A stretch of 64,000 nucleotides of DNA, taken from assembly GCF_000143535.2 (NCBI RefSeq), contig NC_037313.1:1247501-1311500 (forward strand), written 5' to 3'. The notes beneath the pieces were generated by a model. It did no database searches and was not told the DNA's origin. It saw only the letters and a program-made list of their open reading frames with translations. Origin of the DNA: Botrytis cinerea B05.10. Lineage: Eukaryota; Ascomycota; Leotiomycetes; Helotiales; Sclerotiniaceae. The position numbers were made by a program, and so were the translations under genes. Shown piece by piece: positions 36,889 to 48,935 of the stretch. Every line of letters begins with the position of its first letter. The first letter of the stretch is position 1.

Positions 36889-38400
36889 ATGAAGCTCAAA
36901 GCCAGAACATCTCTAGCTGTACTGGGACGGATTGTACATCCATCGAAGCCATTCTCAATCCATGGATTCCATTCTCGACTTTTTACAATCAATAGTAGCT
37001 CCAAAACTCCAAGGGTTTCGGCGCCTCTAAGAATCTTGTTCTGTGGTTCTGATGAGTTTAGTTGCGAATCTCTTCGTTCCTTGGTGGCAGAGAAGAGGTC
37101 AGACCCAAAAGGAATCGCTTCTATTGATGTTCTCGTTCGGCCAGGTAAAAAAACTGGAAGGGGCATGAAAGAGATTCGTGAAGGTAGGCTTTAAAAGTTT
37201 GTCGTCAGTCCTTTGTTGTGCATGCTGATCGTTGTCAGTACCACTGAAGAAATTGGCCAAAGAATTGAATCTCCGCATACATGAGAGAGATACATTCACC
37301 GGATGGGATGTAAGTTTTGATTTTCGGATCTGCATTCCATTCTTTAAAAAACCTTTACTAATAATCAAATTTATAGCTACCAAAACCAAATGGAGAACCA
37401 ATCAATCTTGTCGTAGCAGTTTCGTTTGGCCTCTTCGTACCACCGCGCATTCTAAACAGTGCTGAATACGGCGGAATTAATGTTCATCCTTCACTTCTAC
37501 CACAGTAAATTTGTTCCAAACCACTTAGACATACCTAAGCTAACCATGATGTATAGATATCGAGGATCTGCTCCACTCCACCATACTATCATGAATGGAG
37601 ACACGATTACTGGTGTCTCACTTCAAACTTTAGATCCACACAAATTTGATCATGGCGCCATTCTCTCTCAAGAAGGTTTCCCCATCCCACAATCTCAAAC
37701 GATAAAGTATCAAGGTCTGCTGGACTTGGTCACACCCAAGGCGGCGAGTTTGCTTGCAAAGGGTATCAGAGATCGAGTCTTCATAAGCCCAGAACCAGAC
37801 CAAGGACTCAAACTTGCACACAAGGTCAAACCAATTGATAGATTCATTGATTTTGAGGAGGGATTATCCATCAACGTTGAACGAAAGTTCCGAGCACTGG
37901 GACGACTTTGGTGCTATACACGTACTTGGTGGTCTGGCAAGAACAAAAAAAGGACAATGTTTGAAGATTTTGAGGTTGTACCAATGCCAAAGCAAACTGG
38001 CGTGATTCCAGACCAGGTGCTTTTGACATTACCAAAATGGGAGTACTTCTGTACTCGGGTGTATGAGGATCCTACTCACCCAGGGTCTATTATCATTCCC
38101 ACGGTTGAACAAGGTGTAGGGCTTCGAGTTAAACATATCCTCGTAGAAGGTCAGGTGGTGGGCTCAGCCATTGATGCTATGCATAGAGTATCAGCTTTCA
38201 CCAAAAATCCAGGCGATGACAAGGATTTGTTCATAGCTGTAGCATTGACAGATACGTCGGAGGATGGTAAACAATTAGTTTTGCGTGATGTTAAAGGCAC
38301 CGAGTATGCAGCGAGGCACCTGGTCATCCCGAAGGTGCTCAGGATCAACAGGGCGCGCCACATTGACCCTACCCCCAAGAATCCAAGCCCTCTGGATTGA
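36889..38400 (+). CDS. FMT1: Mitochondrial methionyl-tRNA formyltransferase
   Basis: Four exons (36889-37183, 37239-37309, 37377-37504, 37557-38400) encode 445 aa; all three introns (55, 67 and 52 nt) have GT..AG ends and keep frame. The first about 45 residues are Arg/Ser-rich without acids, fitting a mitochondrial targeting peptide. LRILFCGSDEFSCESLRSL is the Rossmann start. INVHPSLLPQYRGSAP (about 156-171) is the family signature, with Asn157 and His159 as the catalytic pair, and TGVSLQTLDPHKFDHGAIL carries the third acidic site. The C-terminal domain follows and is longer than in bacteria. The enzyme transfers a formyl group from 10-formyl-THF to Met-tRNA for mitochondrial initiation. The second exon is only 71 nt. 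Confidence 0.93.
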
Positions 38401-41081
38401 GAGATGATTATCTAGATGTATAATAGAATAATAATCCAAGCAAGAAATCCTGAAATCAGATGGTATGTAGTGTATCATCTCCTGCTTCAGGAGTTGAAGG
38501 TAATCATTTGACCCGTGGAAGATAGATGGCAGGGTTGAAATACCTTTGGAGCTTTGGAGAGACAGGGAAATATTTTCATCTTTATGGTATTCGAGAAGTT
38601 GAAACCATCATGCAAACACAGAATAGGCATATAGGTTGGAAAGCATTCGGTCTAAAGAATTAGGGAGGACTAACCCTAAATATTAGGTGTAGCTCAAAAA
38701 CCAACCGACACATTGCCGAGAGCAAGAAGAGTGATTTAGACCTTGCCTGATACTTCTTAGAAACAAGAATTCTCGGTATGCAGGGCTAGGGAGGAATAAT
38801 CATTACCCATCTGTTATAGTTATAGTGAGGGGTGGAAAATTCTCCTTTGCTGAAACCGAGGAAAATTGTTTAATCAATATCCAATAAGCACTAGAGAGAT
38901 CAATCTTTCAATTGCTGAGAAGAACGTGAAGCAATGACTATAAAAATATGTGTATCGAGAACGAAGCAAAGTCCAACTGTTGATGACGAGAATAGACATC
39001 CAACATTCGTTCAGTAGGAACTAAAGATGGTGCTTCTTCCATTGGTGTAAGAAAGCTCGAACGGTTCCTTTGTATGTCATATTTGAGCCATCTGGTTTAT
39101 CAAATAGCCTCTGCTTGATTTCTAAGACCAAGAAGAGTTCTTCGGCCAGCGTCCTGTGTCCTAGGGACCGCCTGTCTTCCACTACTGCCGAAGGATGAAG
39201 AATAGTCAATCCGTCTAGTACTGTCGAAGGTTACTTTTCATTGCTTATAATAAGAAGAGTAGATCAACAAGTGCATAATGGGCGGTAGCGAGGAGACGAT
39301 TTCGATTGACAAATATAAGATCCCGAGACAAGATCGTCGAAATTGTTCGAATGGCGACAAGAAGGTGAGAGATCCGAACCAGATATCAAGAAACGAGAAG
39401 TTATTCGATAGCTAGGGCAATGGGAATGGCCTAAGCCTCAGCTGATGGGCGCAAGGGATGATCTATACAGGATGCTGGAAGGGAAGAGAGGATTTAGTCG
39501 ACTGGCTTGATCAATTCGAGGACGAGATCTTCGTCAGGACCGGAAGGAAACGAGAAACGGGTAGAGTTCTTCTGGTGTCTTCAAGAAGGGCCGTTTTCAA
39601 TTCTAAAAAAGGAAACTTTATAGTCCAGCAGCCTGATTGCTTTAAAGACAAGTTCATTCATAAAACAGCTGCGAAGCGAAAGCAGAGCAGAATTCATCCA
39701 GCACTTCCAAAACGAGAATATGTCAAAACAAGGGAGAAGGGGAGAAAATATTAGAACAGCTTAGAAAATCCAAAGACGAAACTCTTCGTATAATTAGAGC
39801 AAAGCACGATGGTAAAAATCGGATGGTACCTCCAGAGCTTCAGCTATTAGATGCTTCCGAGAAAACTGGAATAAACTCGACCGAATCGATGAGCTTCGAG
39901 GTGAGATTCGTTGCGGGACTAGGGGCAGCGATAATAAGGTGAAATTCGTCTGGTTCCCCCAAAGCGAGAACAGTTCTATGGCAAAACGAAAATGATGGTA
40001 TAACCGGTTATTCATGTCTTCGAAAGTAGAAGTGTTTTAATGGCAAAAGTGAATCCAAAATTGGTCAAAAACTGTCTCTCTGATCCAAAGCCAGAAAATT
40101 CAGGTGCTGCTAAGGAAGAAAAAAGTATGTTGGGTTCGTCTGGTAGCCTTGAGCACAATATCATTCTGTTGGTATTAAGTTGGTTGATAAGTGTAAAGTA
40201 CCTGAGTCTATCATGGTTGTAATCGTTCTTGATCATTATTGACTATGAGAAGCTATGTACATTTATGGGTAGGAGCCAGCGCCGCGCTAGCTAATAAAGT
40301 GCCCTCTATATCATCACATGATATATTTCCTGGTACATTCCAATCCAAGGATTAAGACGAGAAAATGTGATAGGAATCACCTGATATTTCTGAGGGTTTG
40401 AAAGAGAAATAAAGGGTATTTTGTCCGTGTCTAGTAGGCGTCAGGGATGAGAAACAATCGATACCAAAAGAAGGAAAATGCAAAGTCGGTACGTGCGATA
40501 GAACCACAAAACGAAACGATTCAAATCCTTGCGATAATGCAATGATAGTGTGAAGATTCGTGTAGTCTTTCGGAAAGACGATTAGGTGATTGCTAAAATG
40601 CAAACAAGTCATAAGCTGCCCTGAAGTTCTCCCAGAGATATTTGGAGAAGATGATAGTAAAAGTTCCAGGGACTGTATATTGGAGCTTCTTGGGAGTACG
40701 ATACTACATTAGGAACTGAAGAATAACCTTGGACCGTCTTCGGGTCTTCTCACGAGCGGAAGAGCGGCGTGGTTCGTCGATTAAAGAAACATAATTGCCT
40801 TGTCTGGAGAAAACTTTGTGACCTTGCGCGTTGTGTGCATTGCGAAGAGAACCTAATCTTTCAGGAAAAGCCCCAGTCGATCATAGGTAGCTCACAAGGA
40901 CCAACTACGCACGAAGAGTCCCCAGCAGCTCTTTTAATTGCCGAGGGACGAAGTTGAGATATGACAGAAATGAAAGAAAGGTGAATGATGGTACCGTTTG
41001 GTATGATCAAGTGAAAGAAAACGATTGCGAAGATCGAGACGGAAAATTATCGATGTGAGGAATTGGGATGATGAGTATTAT
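38401..41081. other. Intergenic region with possible relic coding sequence
   Basis: No intact gene. Between about 39240 and 40230 the plus strand has coding-like stretches spread over different frames, listed separately. A 62-codon plus frame at 40769-40957 (VWRKLCDLARCVHCEENLIF) is unassigned. The rest shows nothing I can name. Confidence 0.5.
39240..40230 (+). pseudogene. Possible eroded gene of unknown family
   Basis: One plus-strand frame opens at 39458-39754 (98 codons, DLVDWLDQFEDEIFVRTG). Another, further right, reads Arg/Lys/Glu-rich peptide with several TAG and TAA stops (for example about 39755-39815), then an uninterrupted piece with ENWNKLDRIDELRGEIRCG and VKFVWFPQSENS. This charged, helix-like composition differs from neighbouring spacer, and the stops could come from CAG or CAA codons. 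I do not recognise the family and the call is weak. Confidence 0.25.
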
Positions 41082-42029
41082 TTAATTGAAATCGCTCGGC
41101 TGATCGGTCGATCTCATCGTCCTTGGATATAGGATTTTCCTAATCTTCTCGGCATCTAATCCCATGTTTCGAAACTCTGCATCAGTCGGTTCCTTGTATT
41201 TATAAAAGAAGACGTCCTGAATTACCGCCCAATCTCTGCCAAGTTCAATTACCGGCCAGGTCCACCCTTGATAACCGGTTGCTTGCTCAATGGCTTGCGC
41301 AGCTTTTTGAAAGTTGGCACCATGCGGAGCGTAAGTAATTCCTATTTCTTCGCCTCTGTACTTTGTATACATGAATTCCATGGCATGTATCATCTCATGG
41401 GCAAGGGTCCCCAACATTTCAATTATCACTTCGAAGTAGCTCAATCCAGGCATTTGAGCGCGTCTGTCCAAGATGTATATTGTTACACACCTGAATCTAC
41501 CGCAAGGAAAACCAGTAGTGAGACCCAAGGCATCATTCAACCCAACCCCCACGGCTCGAGCCCTATCGGAGACTATCTCAAGGTTGAATATAATCTTGAC
41601 TTCGTCGTCGACAAAGTTTTTCATGGTAGAGTTTTTGATCATATCTCCGAAAAACAAATGGTTGTAGATCTCCTTAAACTGTAAAAGGATAGTGTTGGGG
41701 TCGTGGTTGAAGTAGATTGCTTGGCATAATTGGTCATAAATAGAGCGAGATGTGATGTCTTTCTTACTATTTGCACAGTGTACGATCATTTCAGAGATAT
41801 CAGCCCAGCTGTGTGATACAGGCTTCATGATATAGAGATCACCAGGATTTTGAGGATATAAAATCGGTTCAGTGGGACCGGGTGTTCGCAGATTGGGGTT
41901 TCCAGGGTCCAGCTCCAGGTATTTCTCGTCCCATGGCCCAGAAGGCTTTGTAGACCATTGGTTAGACATTGCTAGCAACTGTGTAATAGATCGTCGTGTT
42001 ATATGTGGAATTAAAGTGATGGGTTTCAA
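41082..42029 (-). CDS. SprT-like zinc metalloprotease-domain protein
   Basis: An intronless ORF of 315 aa. The core is a SprT-like domain, residues about 118-250: LFFGDMIKNS, a beta region with CVTIYILDRR, then the zinc motif HEMIH (211-215) with AMEFMYTKY, and a downstream His in APHGANF (236) that fits the third metal ligand. The active-site Glu is Glu212. The C-terminal WTWPVIELG region has no zinc-ribbon cysteines, unlike full SprT proteins. The N-terminus (MKPITLIPHITRRSITQLLA) is basic and hydrophobic. A second ATG at codon 21 is an alternative start, so mitochondrial targeting is possible but unproven. SPRTN relatives cleave DNA-protein crosslinks, and short fungal SprT-like proteins of this type are mostly uncharacterised. 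Substrate unknown. Confidence 0.8.
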   Translation of the reverse strand: MKPITLIPHITRRSITQLLAMSNQWSTKPSGPWDEKYLELDPGNPNLRTPGPTEPILYPQNPGDLYIMKPVSHSWADISEMIVHCANSKKDITSRSIYDQLCQAIYFNHDPNTILLQFKEIYNHLFFGDMIKNSTMKNFVDDEVKIIFNLEIVSDRARAVGVGLNDALGLTTGFPCGRFRCVTIYILDRRAQMPGLSYFEVIIEMLGTLAHEMIHAMEFMYTKYRGEEIGITYAPHGANFQKAAQAIEQATGYQGWTWPVIELGRDWAVIQDVFFYKYKEPTDAEFRNMGLDAEKIRKILYPRTMRSTDQPSDFN

Positions 42030-42454
42030 AAAGATGGTACTGTTTGAAGAGGGAACAGGTAGTTGTGTTGTGGACCGAAAGTTATGCGTGCGAAATGGAT
42101 TGATTTTGAGAAATATCTTTCAATTGTGCGTAAGTTATCAAGCTCCATCGAGACAGATTGGCGATATATTACTTTTGCTTATGAAAAATCTTCAATCTAC
42201 AAATTGAGCACCTTCATGATCTAAAATTCACTTCTGAGCTCTTGATCGAGTCTTTTTTACATGGGTCCTTCCCCAGCTGTCCCAAATCAGGCTGCTTTAA
42301 TGCAGCCTTGCCTTTGCTTCACTGTGTTAAGATTACAACCTCTTTGTTCTGATTTAAAATGTTTAGGAAGAGTTTATCAGTGTCTTTTGATGGTTCATTT
42401 TAGGGTTCAAATGAATTTTGGTAGTTGCAAATGTGAGCAATACGTCGGCTGTTG

Positions 42455-42475
42455 CCCCTCGCGTAATTCGAGGGG
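42455..42475. repeat. Perfect 7-bp hairpin
   Basis: CCCCTCG and CGAGGGG face each other across a 7-nt loop. No T-run follows in the manner of a Pol III terminator, and no gene ends here. Role unknown. Confidence 0.6.
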
Positions 42476-43951
42476 TAATAACAACAATTCTTGCCTTTTC
42501 TTACTTGATTTTTAAACTCGCTTCGAGCAATTGAGTACTCTAATGAATTTTTTTGGAACAATCCATTACTATTCTTTATTTTGTAGAAATATACAAGGTA
42601 ATATATATACTTTAGTGAGAGTTATTACCCCACAATGCACTGTTATTAGACAGACTTGAGACGTAGAAGCCAGCCCTTCTTGGATTGAATTTTACTCTTA
42701 CTATAGAAAATCTCTTAGTATGTCTGAGAATAATTACTTGACTGCGCCACTATCGAAAGGTTCAAATAATAATATGCCTTCTATAGTTGATTGTGTCTCC
42801 ACTCTTTGCCTGGATGTTGAAGATACCGGTAACCATGTTGCGCCTGGCTGGGAATAAAATGAGAACGCGCCATCAACATAGTGAATTGACGGCTGGAACT
42901 TCCATCCTTATCGCAAGCAGCAGGTGGTAGCTTCAAGCTTCTTCGCAATTGGTTAATACGTTGACCGACTTGAAATTAGCTAATCAACCCTTTTTTCGTA
43001 GAAAAGACCTGCATTAGAGAATGTTGATTGCGAGCCATGTAGTTCACCTGTGACTCTTAAGGAATTCGTAGGTAGTTCTCAATGTTTCGTAAAGTGTTCT
43101 TGTTTTTACTTTACATTTTCATTTCGCGGTTGCAGCCTCATTCACACTCCCCACAAGTGTCTCAAAAGAAGTTTATCTTATCTCCGTCTGGATCGATCAC
43201 CACGTGCCGAATGCAGTATGAAATTCTTGCAGGCTCTTAACATTGTGGACTGATGACAGTAAACTTCATTGACTCGAAGAACTATAAACTTACGTCCAGA
43301 TCGTTAAGAGGTCGGAAGTCATCAGCAGAAACCACTTGCAAGATGTGTGTGCCTGCGAACAGTGGGGAACAAGTTTAAATCAATCGATTCCTACTATTGA
43401 TATGCGAAAGGGCTAGCTTGAATTCTAAGGAGTAAAGATAGAAATGCTAGACTTAGTTATGCATAAACTTGGAAGAATTGAATCTACAATCAATCAAAAG
43501 TTTCTACTGTATTTGCTCATGTTCGAGAAGCTCTGAACAAGAAACGGCAGACACTGATAATAAAAACTGAACCACGGCAGAATTTGGCATATATTCATCT
43601 CATGAAACTTCTGTCTCTATCATAGAATGCATAAATATTCAGAATGCAAGATGGAACAGCTTGTCACACAGAATTAAGGAACCTTGTCAAGCCTGATGAC
43701 GTTGGGATACTTTAATTTTTGCATTCAATAGTAAGTGTACAGCAATAAAATAGCATAGATAGTAGAGCGAAACTTGCAAATATTCAAACAAAGTCACATG
43801 GTTTCTATTGAGTGGCCGGCGTTAAGTCTCAAGTGTTGCGTGGTGAAAACACTCCACGATGTGGTCACGCGATCTTCAACATTCAGGAATTTGCAAATAA
43901 TCTGCCCAGTAGAGTTTCATCTAACCAAACATGCAAAACCTGCCCTTACAT

Positions 43952-44095
43952 GGGAGCATAGTTCAATTGGTTAGAACATGCACTACAAAGAAAGATTTTC
44001 TAGATCTCTATCATAGCTCTGGTGCACCAGAGGGTGATAGTGATGGGTTTATCAGACTGCACGTGCAAGATGCGAGTCCGATTCTCACTGTTCCT
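43952..44095 (+). tRNA. tRNA-like sequence with long anticodon-loop insertion (probable pseudogene)
   Basis: Acceptor halves GGGAGCA and TGTTCCT pair (with wobble). A D-arm with GTTC/GAAC and the A box TAGTTCAATTGG follow. Anticodon stem TGCAC pairs with GTGCA about 75 nt downstream. The T arm GCGAG-TCCGATT-CTCAC has one mismatch and a non-canonical loop. The loop after TGCAC lacks the invariant T33, so no amino acid is assigned. An intron this long and a weak B box argue for a relic. Confidence 0.35.
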
Positions 44096-44624
44096 AGATC
44101 ATGTCTTTTGCTAATCTCTTGATAAATAGTCTCTTTTTTTTTTGGCTACCTTCGACGATTAGGGATGAGATACAGAGACGCGATCACATTTGTGGGACTC
44201 ATGCTGCAAACACTTTCCATCAACCAATCAACTTTTTAATATGTTCACCAAGAAAACTGAAAGCATTGCTATGCAGGATCTAACTTATTATACTTTCAAC
44301 AGACCAGGAGTATAATCTTGACGTATGGACCTCACTTTCATTGCTCTCTCAAAATACTCACCATGCATCAATTAGAGGTCAATTGATAACAGGTTCTGGA
44401 AGTCCTTTCAAGTCTGTGGAAGCTTGAGCCTAATCATAATTGTCTCCATATCACTGGTTTGGTGTGAGGACTTCCTAAGAAAATACTGCGCCCCTTCCTT
44501 TGCGAGTCTCGTGCAGCTTCCCCTCTCTCTTCAATTCAAATTGCACCACCAATCATCTAAGTAACCATCGCTCAAGATGCCACACTATACATACTGCGAT
44601 GAGTTCTTTACTCTTAAACTGATA

Positions 44625-44773
44625 GGAAGCATGGCTCAATTGGCGAGTACACGCACCACAAGTAAAAGTATCTCATACTTACGAGCACGATAGCATGCAC
44701 TGTTCATAAATCAACCTACTCACCTAGAAAGCTTTTGCCTGTGTGAGATATGAGTTCGGTCCTCACTGCTCTC
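44625..44773 (+). tRNA. Second tRNA-like sequence, paralogous to the one at 43952
   Basis: GGAAGCATGGCTCAATTGG at the 5' end and GAGTTCGGTCCTCACTGCTC at the 3' end show A box, B box and partly paired acceptor arms. CGCAC pairs with GTGTG across a long insertion. It resembles the 43952 copy in A box, stem positions and insertion site, so the two probably share an origin. T33 is again missing. Confidence 0.35.
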
Positions 44774-46675
44774 AATGTATTTCTTGATTATCACACTATC
44801 TCTGAGTGAGATATCATGGGATAACTTCTTTTTGCTCTGTGTTGAAGCTCTTCTTCTCTAGCAATTTCAATGGAGCCAAAGTGTAGAAAATTAAGAAAGA
44901 GCCTTTTTGATGCAGGGAGCTTTGTTTGTTTGTAAGTTAGATTTCGCTCACCCCATTCAATTGCGGGATATATGCAGATATCCGTTTTTCATGCAATGTG
45001 CCTCCTTATCTACACGAACTTACTTTAACTCTATCAGTGTGAGTAGAATCTGTTCGGAAAGGGAAGCAATGAAAGAAAAGAAATTGTTCGATTGGTAGAA
45101 CGAATACATCAAGTTCCTTTCGCAATTGGCTCGCCTTTTCCTTATTTTTGAATGAACATAATTTTTTTGCGCCAGAGCGGTCTTCTGGAAGGCGAGAGTA
45201 ACATAACAATATCAGCTAAGTATCGACTAATCTCAAGTCAACATACTAAATCAATAGCACTCTAGTTGAATTATCATAGAGATGGTAAGATCAAAAGAGA
45301 TGTGCAACATGCAAGTTCGACCCTTGCTGTCTCCAAGTCTCGAGTGACCCAAACTCCAAAGCAGCTATGACACTGAATTTCATGCATGATTGGAGATGGA
45401 CGGATTTAATAGCTTTTCTTCCTGTTCGAAGAAGTAAATTATAAGTTTCAGGAGGCATGGATGTGGTTCACCAGTAAGAACATTTTGATATTCATCCACT
45501 CTGCAGCGAGTCTTCGAACCTACGCACTAACGTTTACAAACGCAAAATTGAATCAGAAGAATTTGAGCTTTTACAAAGTTAAATGTAAAATGCAAAGCGT
45601 TGTCGATCATTTAAGAATTTGAAGTGTTCTTCGAATGTGACCAAAAATTCATTGGTTTATACTCTGAGACGACGTTGAGGTTCTCATACCTGGTGTGTCT
45701 GGTCTCCTAACAAAACCATTATCAAAATACTAGGAGTTTGATAGCGGATTCTAGCTAACAAACCATCGAAAGTTCGATCGCCATAGTATTCCAGTCGCAA
45801 AGACGGCAATGAACAGAATCTCGCTATGCCTGCATTATCTCAACTCCAAGTTGCAGTTGATTCTCCAAGGACTTAGTCTCTCGAAAAAGATGCCAAGCAT
45901 ATCTATTCGAATGTCATCTCTCTTTCTTCTCTGTTCAAAATTGCATGCAGGCGCTTGCTCATAAGATTCGTTCGTATCACTTAAATATTTCGGATGTCAA
46001 ACACATGCACCAACTGAAGCGAGGAGGAGCCTAGTGGCGCTCTTTTTCGGCAAACAAACAAGATACCTTATCGGGTGTATGGTGACACAGTTTTCTCCAA
46101 TCCCAAAACTTATCATCAATCATAAGAAAAGATTTCCTCAATATCAATTCCTACGAAGTAGTGACTACACTACGAATAGCCAATGTACATAAAAAAATCA
46201 GGATTGGCTCAACGACGTCGATAATAAAAAGTGAACTACGAAAAAATGATGTTTTTAAATGTGTCCGCAGAATAAATGCTCGCAGAAATATCGACATCAG
46301 CCAGTCCCTGAGCATCACCATGGGCTCGAAAGATGAGTCCAATTTTACTCTTCTTAGAGCTTCACATGTCGTTTCCCTTTCGACATTGCGCTATTTCAGT
46401 TCCTAGAGATGGTATCTAGAAACAAGAACAAATAACCTTGCAATGTGAATTGAAGCTTGAGACTACGAAGAGATGACTATTGAATCAAAAATAGCAACCT
46501 GAGATTTGAATTTGTTTGTGTAAAATATAACTGCCCTTTTCACCCTTGTAGAGACAAGTCTGCCTGTATTTGAGGTGAGTTAATGGATGCGACTGCCATT
46601 TGGACTCCAGATTCAGAAGTATCTCCGGCTAACTTCCAGAATGAGTTCATTCATTACACCTTCATATGAACCAAA

Positions 46676-46809
46676 GGGGCTTTAGCTTAGTGGGAAAGCA
46701 ATGCAGTATAATTCGTACCAAGGTGCCTCGCTCCCCCAGACAGGCATCCAATGGTCGACCTAGAATGGTTACTGCAATAAGATCGGTGGTTCGAATCCAT
46801 CCGGCTCCT
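46676..46809 (+). tRNA. tRNA-like sequence with intron-like insertion (possible pseudogene)
   Basis: GGGGCTT and CGGCTCC pair at six of seven positions counting wobbles. The D arm GCTT/AAGC follows TTAGCTTAGTGGGA. The T arm GGTGG-TTCGAAT-CCATC is canonical. TGCAGTA pairs with TACTGCA across an insertion of about 57 nt, as in intron-bearing pre-tRNAs. The anticodon cannot be placed with T33 in register, so identity is left open. This is the best tRNA candidate in the window. Confidence 0.4.
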
Positions 46810-47402
46810 TACATTTTTGCTACTTTTCCTTCGTGGAACTCATGAAATTCAAGGAGGTTAAAATGAGAAGATTTTTTAAGAAAGAGTTCTCACCTTCCAA
46901 TGGATGCCCGCTCGGGCGACTGTGACGTGTATATATCTCGGGAGATTGTTGGTTCGAACCCATCCAACTCCACATCCTTGGCACTTTTGCTTTCCATGAT
47001 CATATTACTGGCAATTTATTGACCATTTGTGATGTTTGAAGTCGGGGAAGGTAGGAGAGAGAAAGCTTTGCGAGGACAATTCCAAAGAAGTTAGATTTGA
47101 TTGTGGCCAATCTTCCTAACTCATTGTACGCTTGCTTCATCCTCTTCGTCAAGAGTCTAGCCACTTTCGACGATCTATCAAACAAATTGACCGAAACTGA
47201 TTGATCTCATAATGCACTCTCCATGAACACTTCACCACCTCACATGAGGGAGGCAGCAGTGAGTAAATGTGGCGGAGTAAAACAATGCGAGGTTAACCAA
47301 TAAGCATTGTTTGAAGAATGGGGGTTTTCCGGAAGATCTATGGATACCAAGTGAAAAACTTTGTCACATTCATACTAGTTCGATACCATGCAAGCGTGAT
47401 TA

Positions 47403-47745
47403 TCCCCTAGACTGCCATCTTATGACTCCTCAGTGATCCGTGCGATAATCCTTGAGTGATAAAGCCCTATTGGATAGAATAGCTATTTTAATGGGGTATC
47501 AATTTTTGCTGTTTATAAAATGGAATTTTGATTTCAAAGTTCTATTTTTTATAATTCAAAAAAACTGCAAAGATTTGAAATTAGTGTGTAATATTGTTTT
47601 CAAAATTTTGATATAGAAATGATATTGATTGAATTTTATATTAGATAATAAATGTAAATATTAAATGAAATTCAAAGAATCCTAATGTTTTGATTGGTCA
47701 CTAAGCCCCAATAAGCGAGGAGTCAAAACATGGCGGTCTAGGGGA
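47403..47745. mobile_element. 343-bp MITE with terminal inverted repeats and TA target duplication
   Basis: The left end begins TCCCCTAGACTGCCAT and the right end, reverse-complemented, begins TCCCCTAGACCGCCAT. Counting the flanking TA, 28 of the first 31 positions match. TA dinucleotides at 47401-47402 and 47746-47747 fit the duplication made by Tc1/mariner-type transposases. The interior is very AT-rich with no ORF, so the element is non-autonomous and would need a transposase from elsewhere. Confidence 0.85.
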
Positions 47746-48935
47746 TAAAGCCTTATATTCAGCTCGTCTAAAACGTTATTTTTTCTTGTTTCCCGTTTCT
47801 GAGTGGAGGATTTGCAAGTATCCTGAAGCGAGGGTCAATTTTGCTTCAGCCCTGGGGAGACAACTGGTTGAACTAGACTCAATTTGGATTCCCATAAGTG
47901 GGTCTATGTGAGATAACGGGTACTTCTTATGGTAGAATCTGGGCGTGATAAGTTATCTGCAGTTTAGTCAAGCAGATTGGATAGATTAGTTGATACTGCT
48001 CACATTTAAGGGGGTAGGCTAGTGGAATACATGTATTGTTGATCATGTGGAATTTGCTGTAGTGATCTAAATCTAAATTCGGAAGTGGACATAAGGTACA
48101 CGTGCCATATCTTTCCAACAGATATTATAATAGGAGAAGTTTCTGAATCTTACATTCGGCTGGGGACTAGACGTTTCGAACTACGCTTTGGGTCCATTCT
48201 AGATTCTAGACCTTCCGGGTGATAAGAAATTGGATCTCAAGAAAGACAAAGCCCTGAGCGGTATTTTCGTGTGTAATGGTATAGTCAGTAATATGAATTA
48301 GCCAACTTTTTGCCATCTAAATTTTAGTAGAACCTTTCATTTCTGAGACTTGGATTGGTTCCTCAAATTTCATCGATGGGTCTGGGTGTATCTGATTGTG
48401 CAATGCAAAGAGGCGACCGCATATTCTGGGCGCCACAGTTCAACTACAGCTAGAAAATCTTCGTGGGTGTTTGCAATTGTTACAGGCCACGCCCAAAAGA
48501 CTTGATACAATCCAAACTAGTTTAACATGGAAGATGCGGTATATAGCGGAATTGAAAAAACTCCGTTTTGATTTTTCATTAAGTTTTCGTTTGCACCTAT
48601 ACGTTAGTTATCATGACTTGACCGCTCTAGTGATATTGATTTGTGTATATTTAGCAAGCATGTAAGTGCAGTGGCTTTCCTGTGGGGAGCTGAGGGGATC
48701 CGAGGGACTGGATACTGCTCCCAGGATCTCAAATGCATGGGATTTTGTCATTCAAAAACATTTTCTGTGTTCAGATGATGTTGTAGCAACTATCCCTATG
48801 ATAAGCTTGGCAGGACGACTCGGCCAAATTGGGGAGTAGCGTTGTAGCATTGAAACGTCAAATAGCCATTTGTATCTCCTCTCGTAACCAGTCCTCTCAC
48901 AACCAGTCTTGTAGCTTATATTGATACCTTAAGGA

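Larger units (their letters stand above)
42030..48935. other. Gene-free tract with tRNA-like relics and a MITE
   Basis: About 6.9 kb without any credible protein gene. It holds two paralogous tRNA-like sequences (43952-44095, 44625-44773), a third tRNA-like unit (46676-46809), isolated B-box-like motifs near 45316, 45525 and 46955, a small hairpin at 42455-42475 and a MITE at 47403-47745. Confidence 0.6.
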
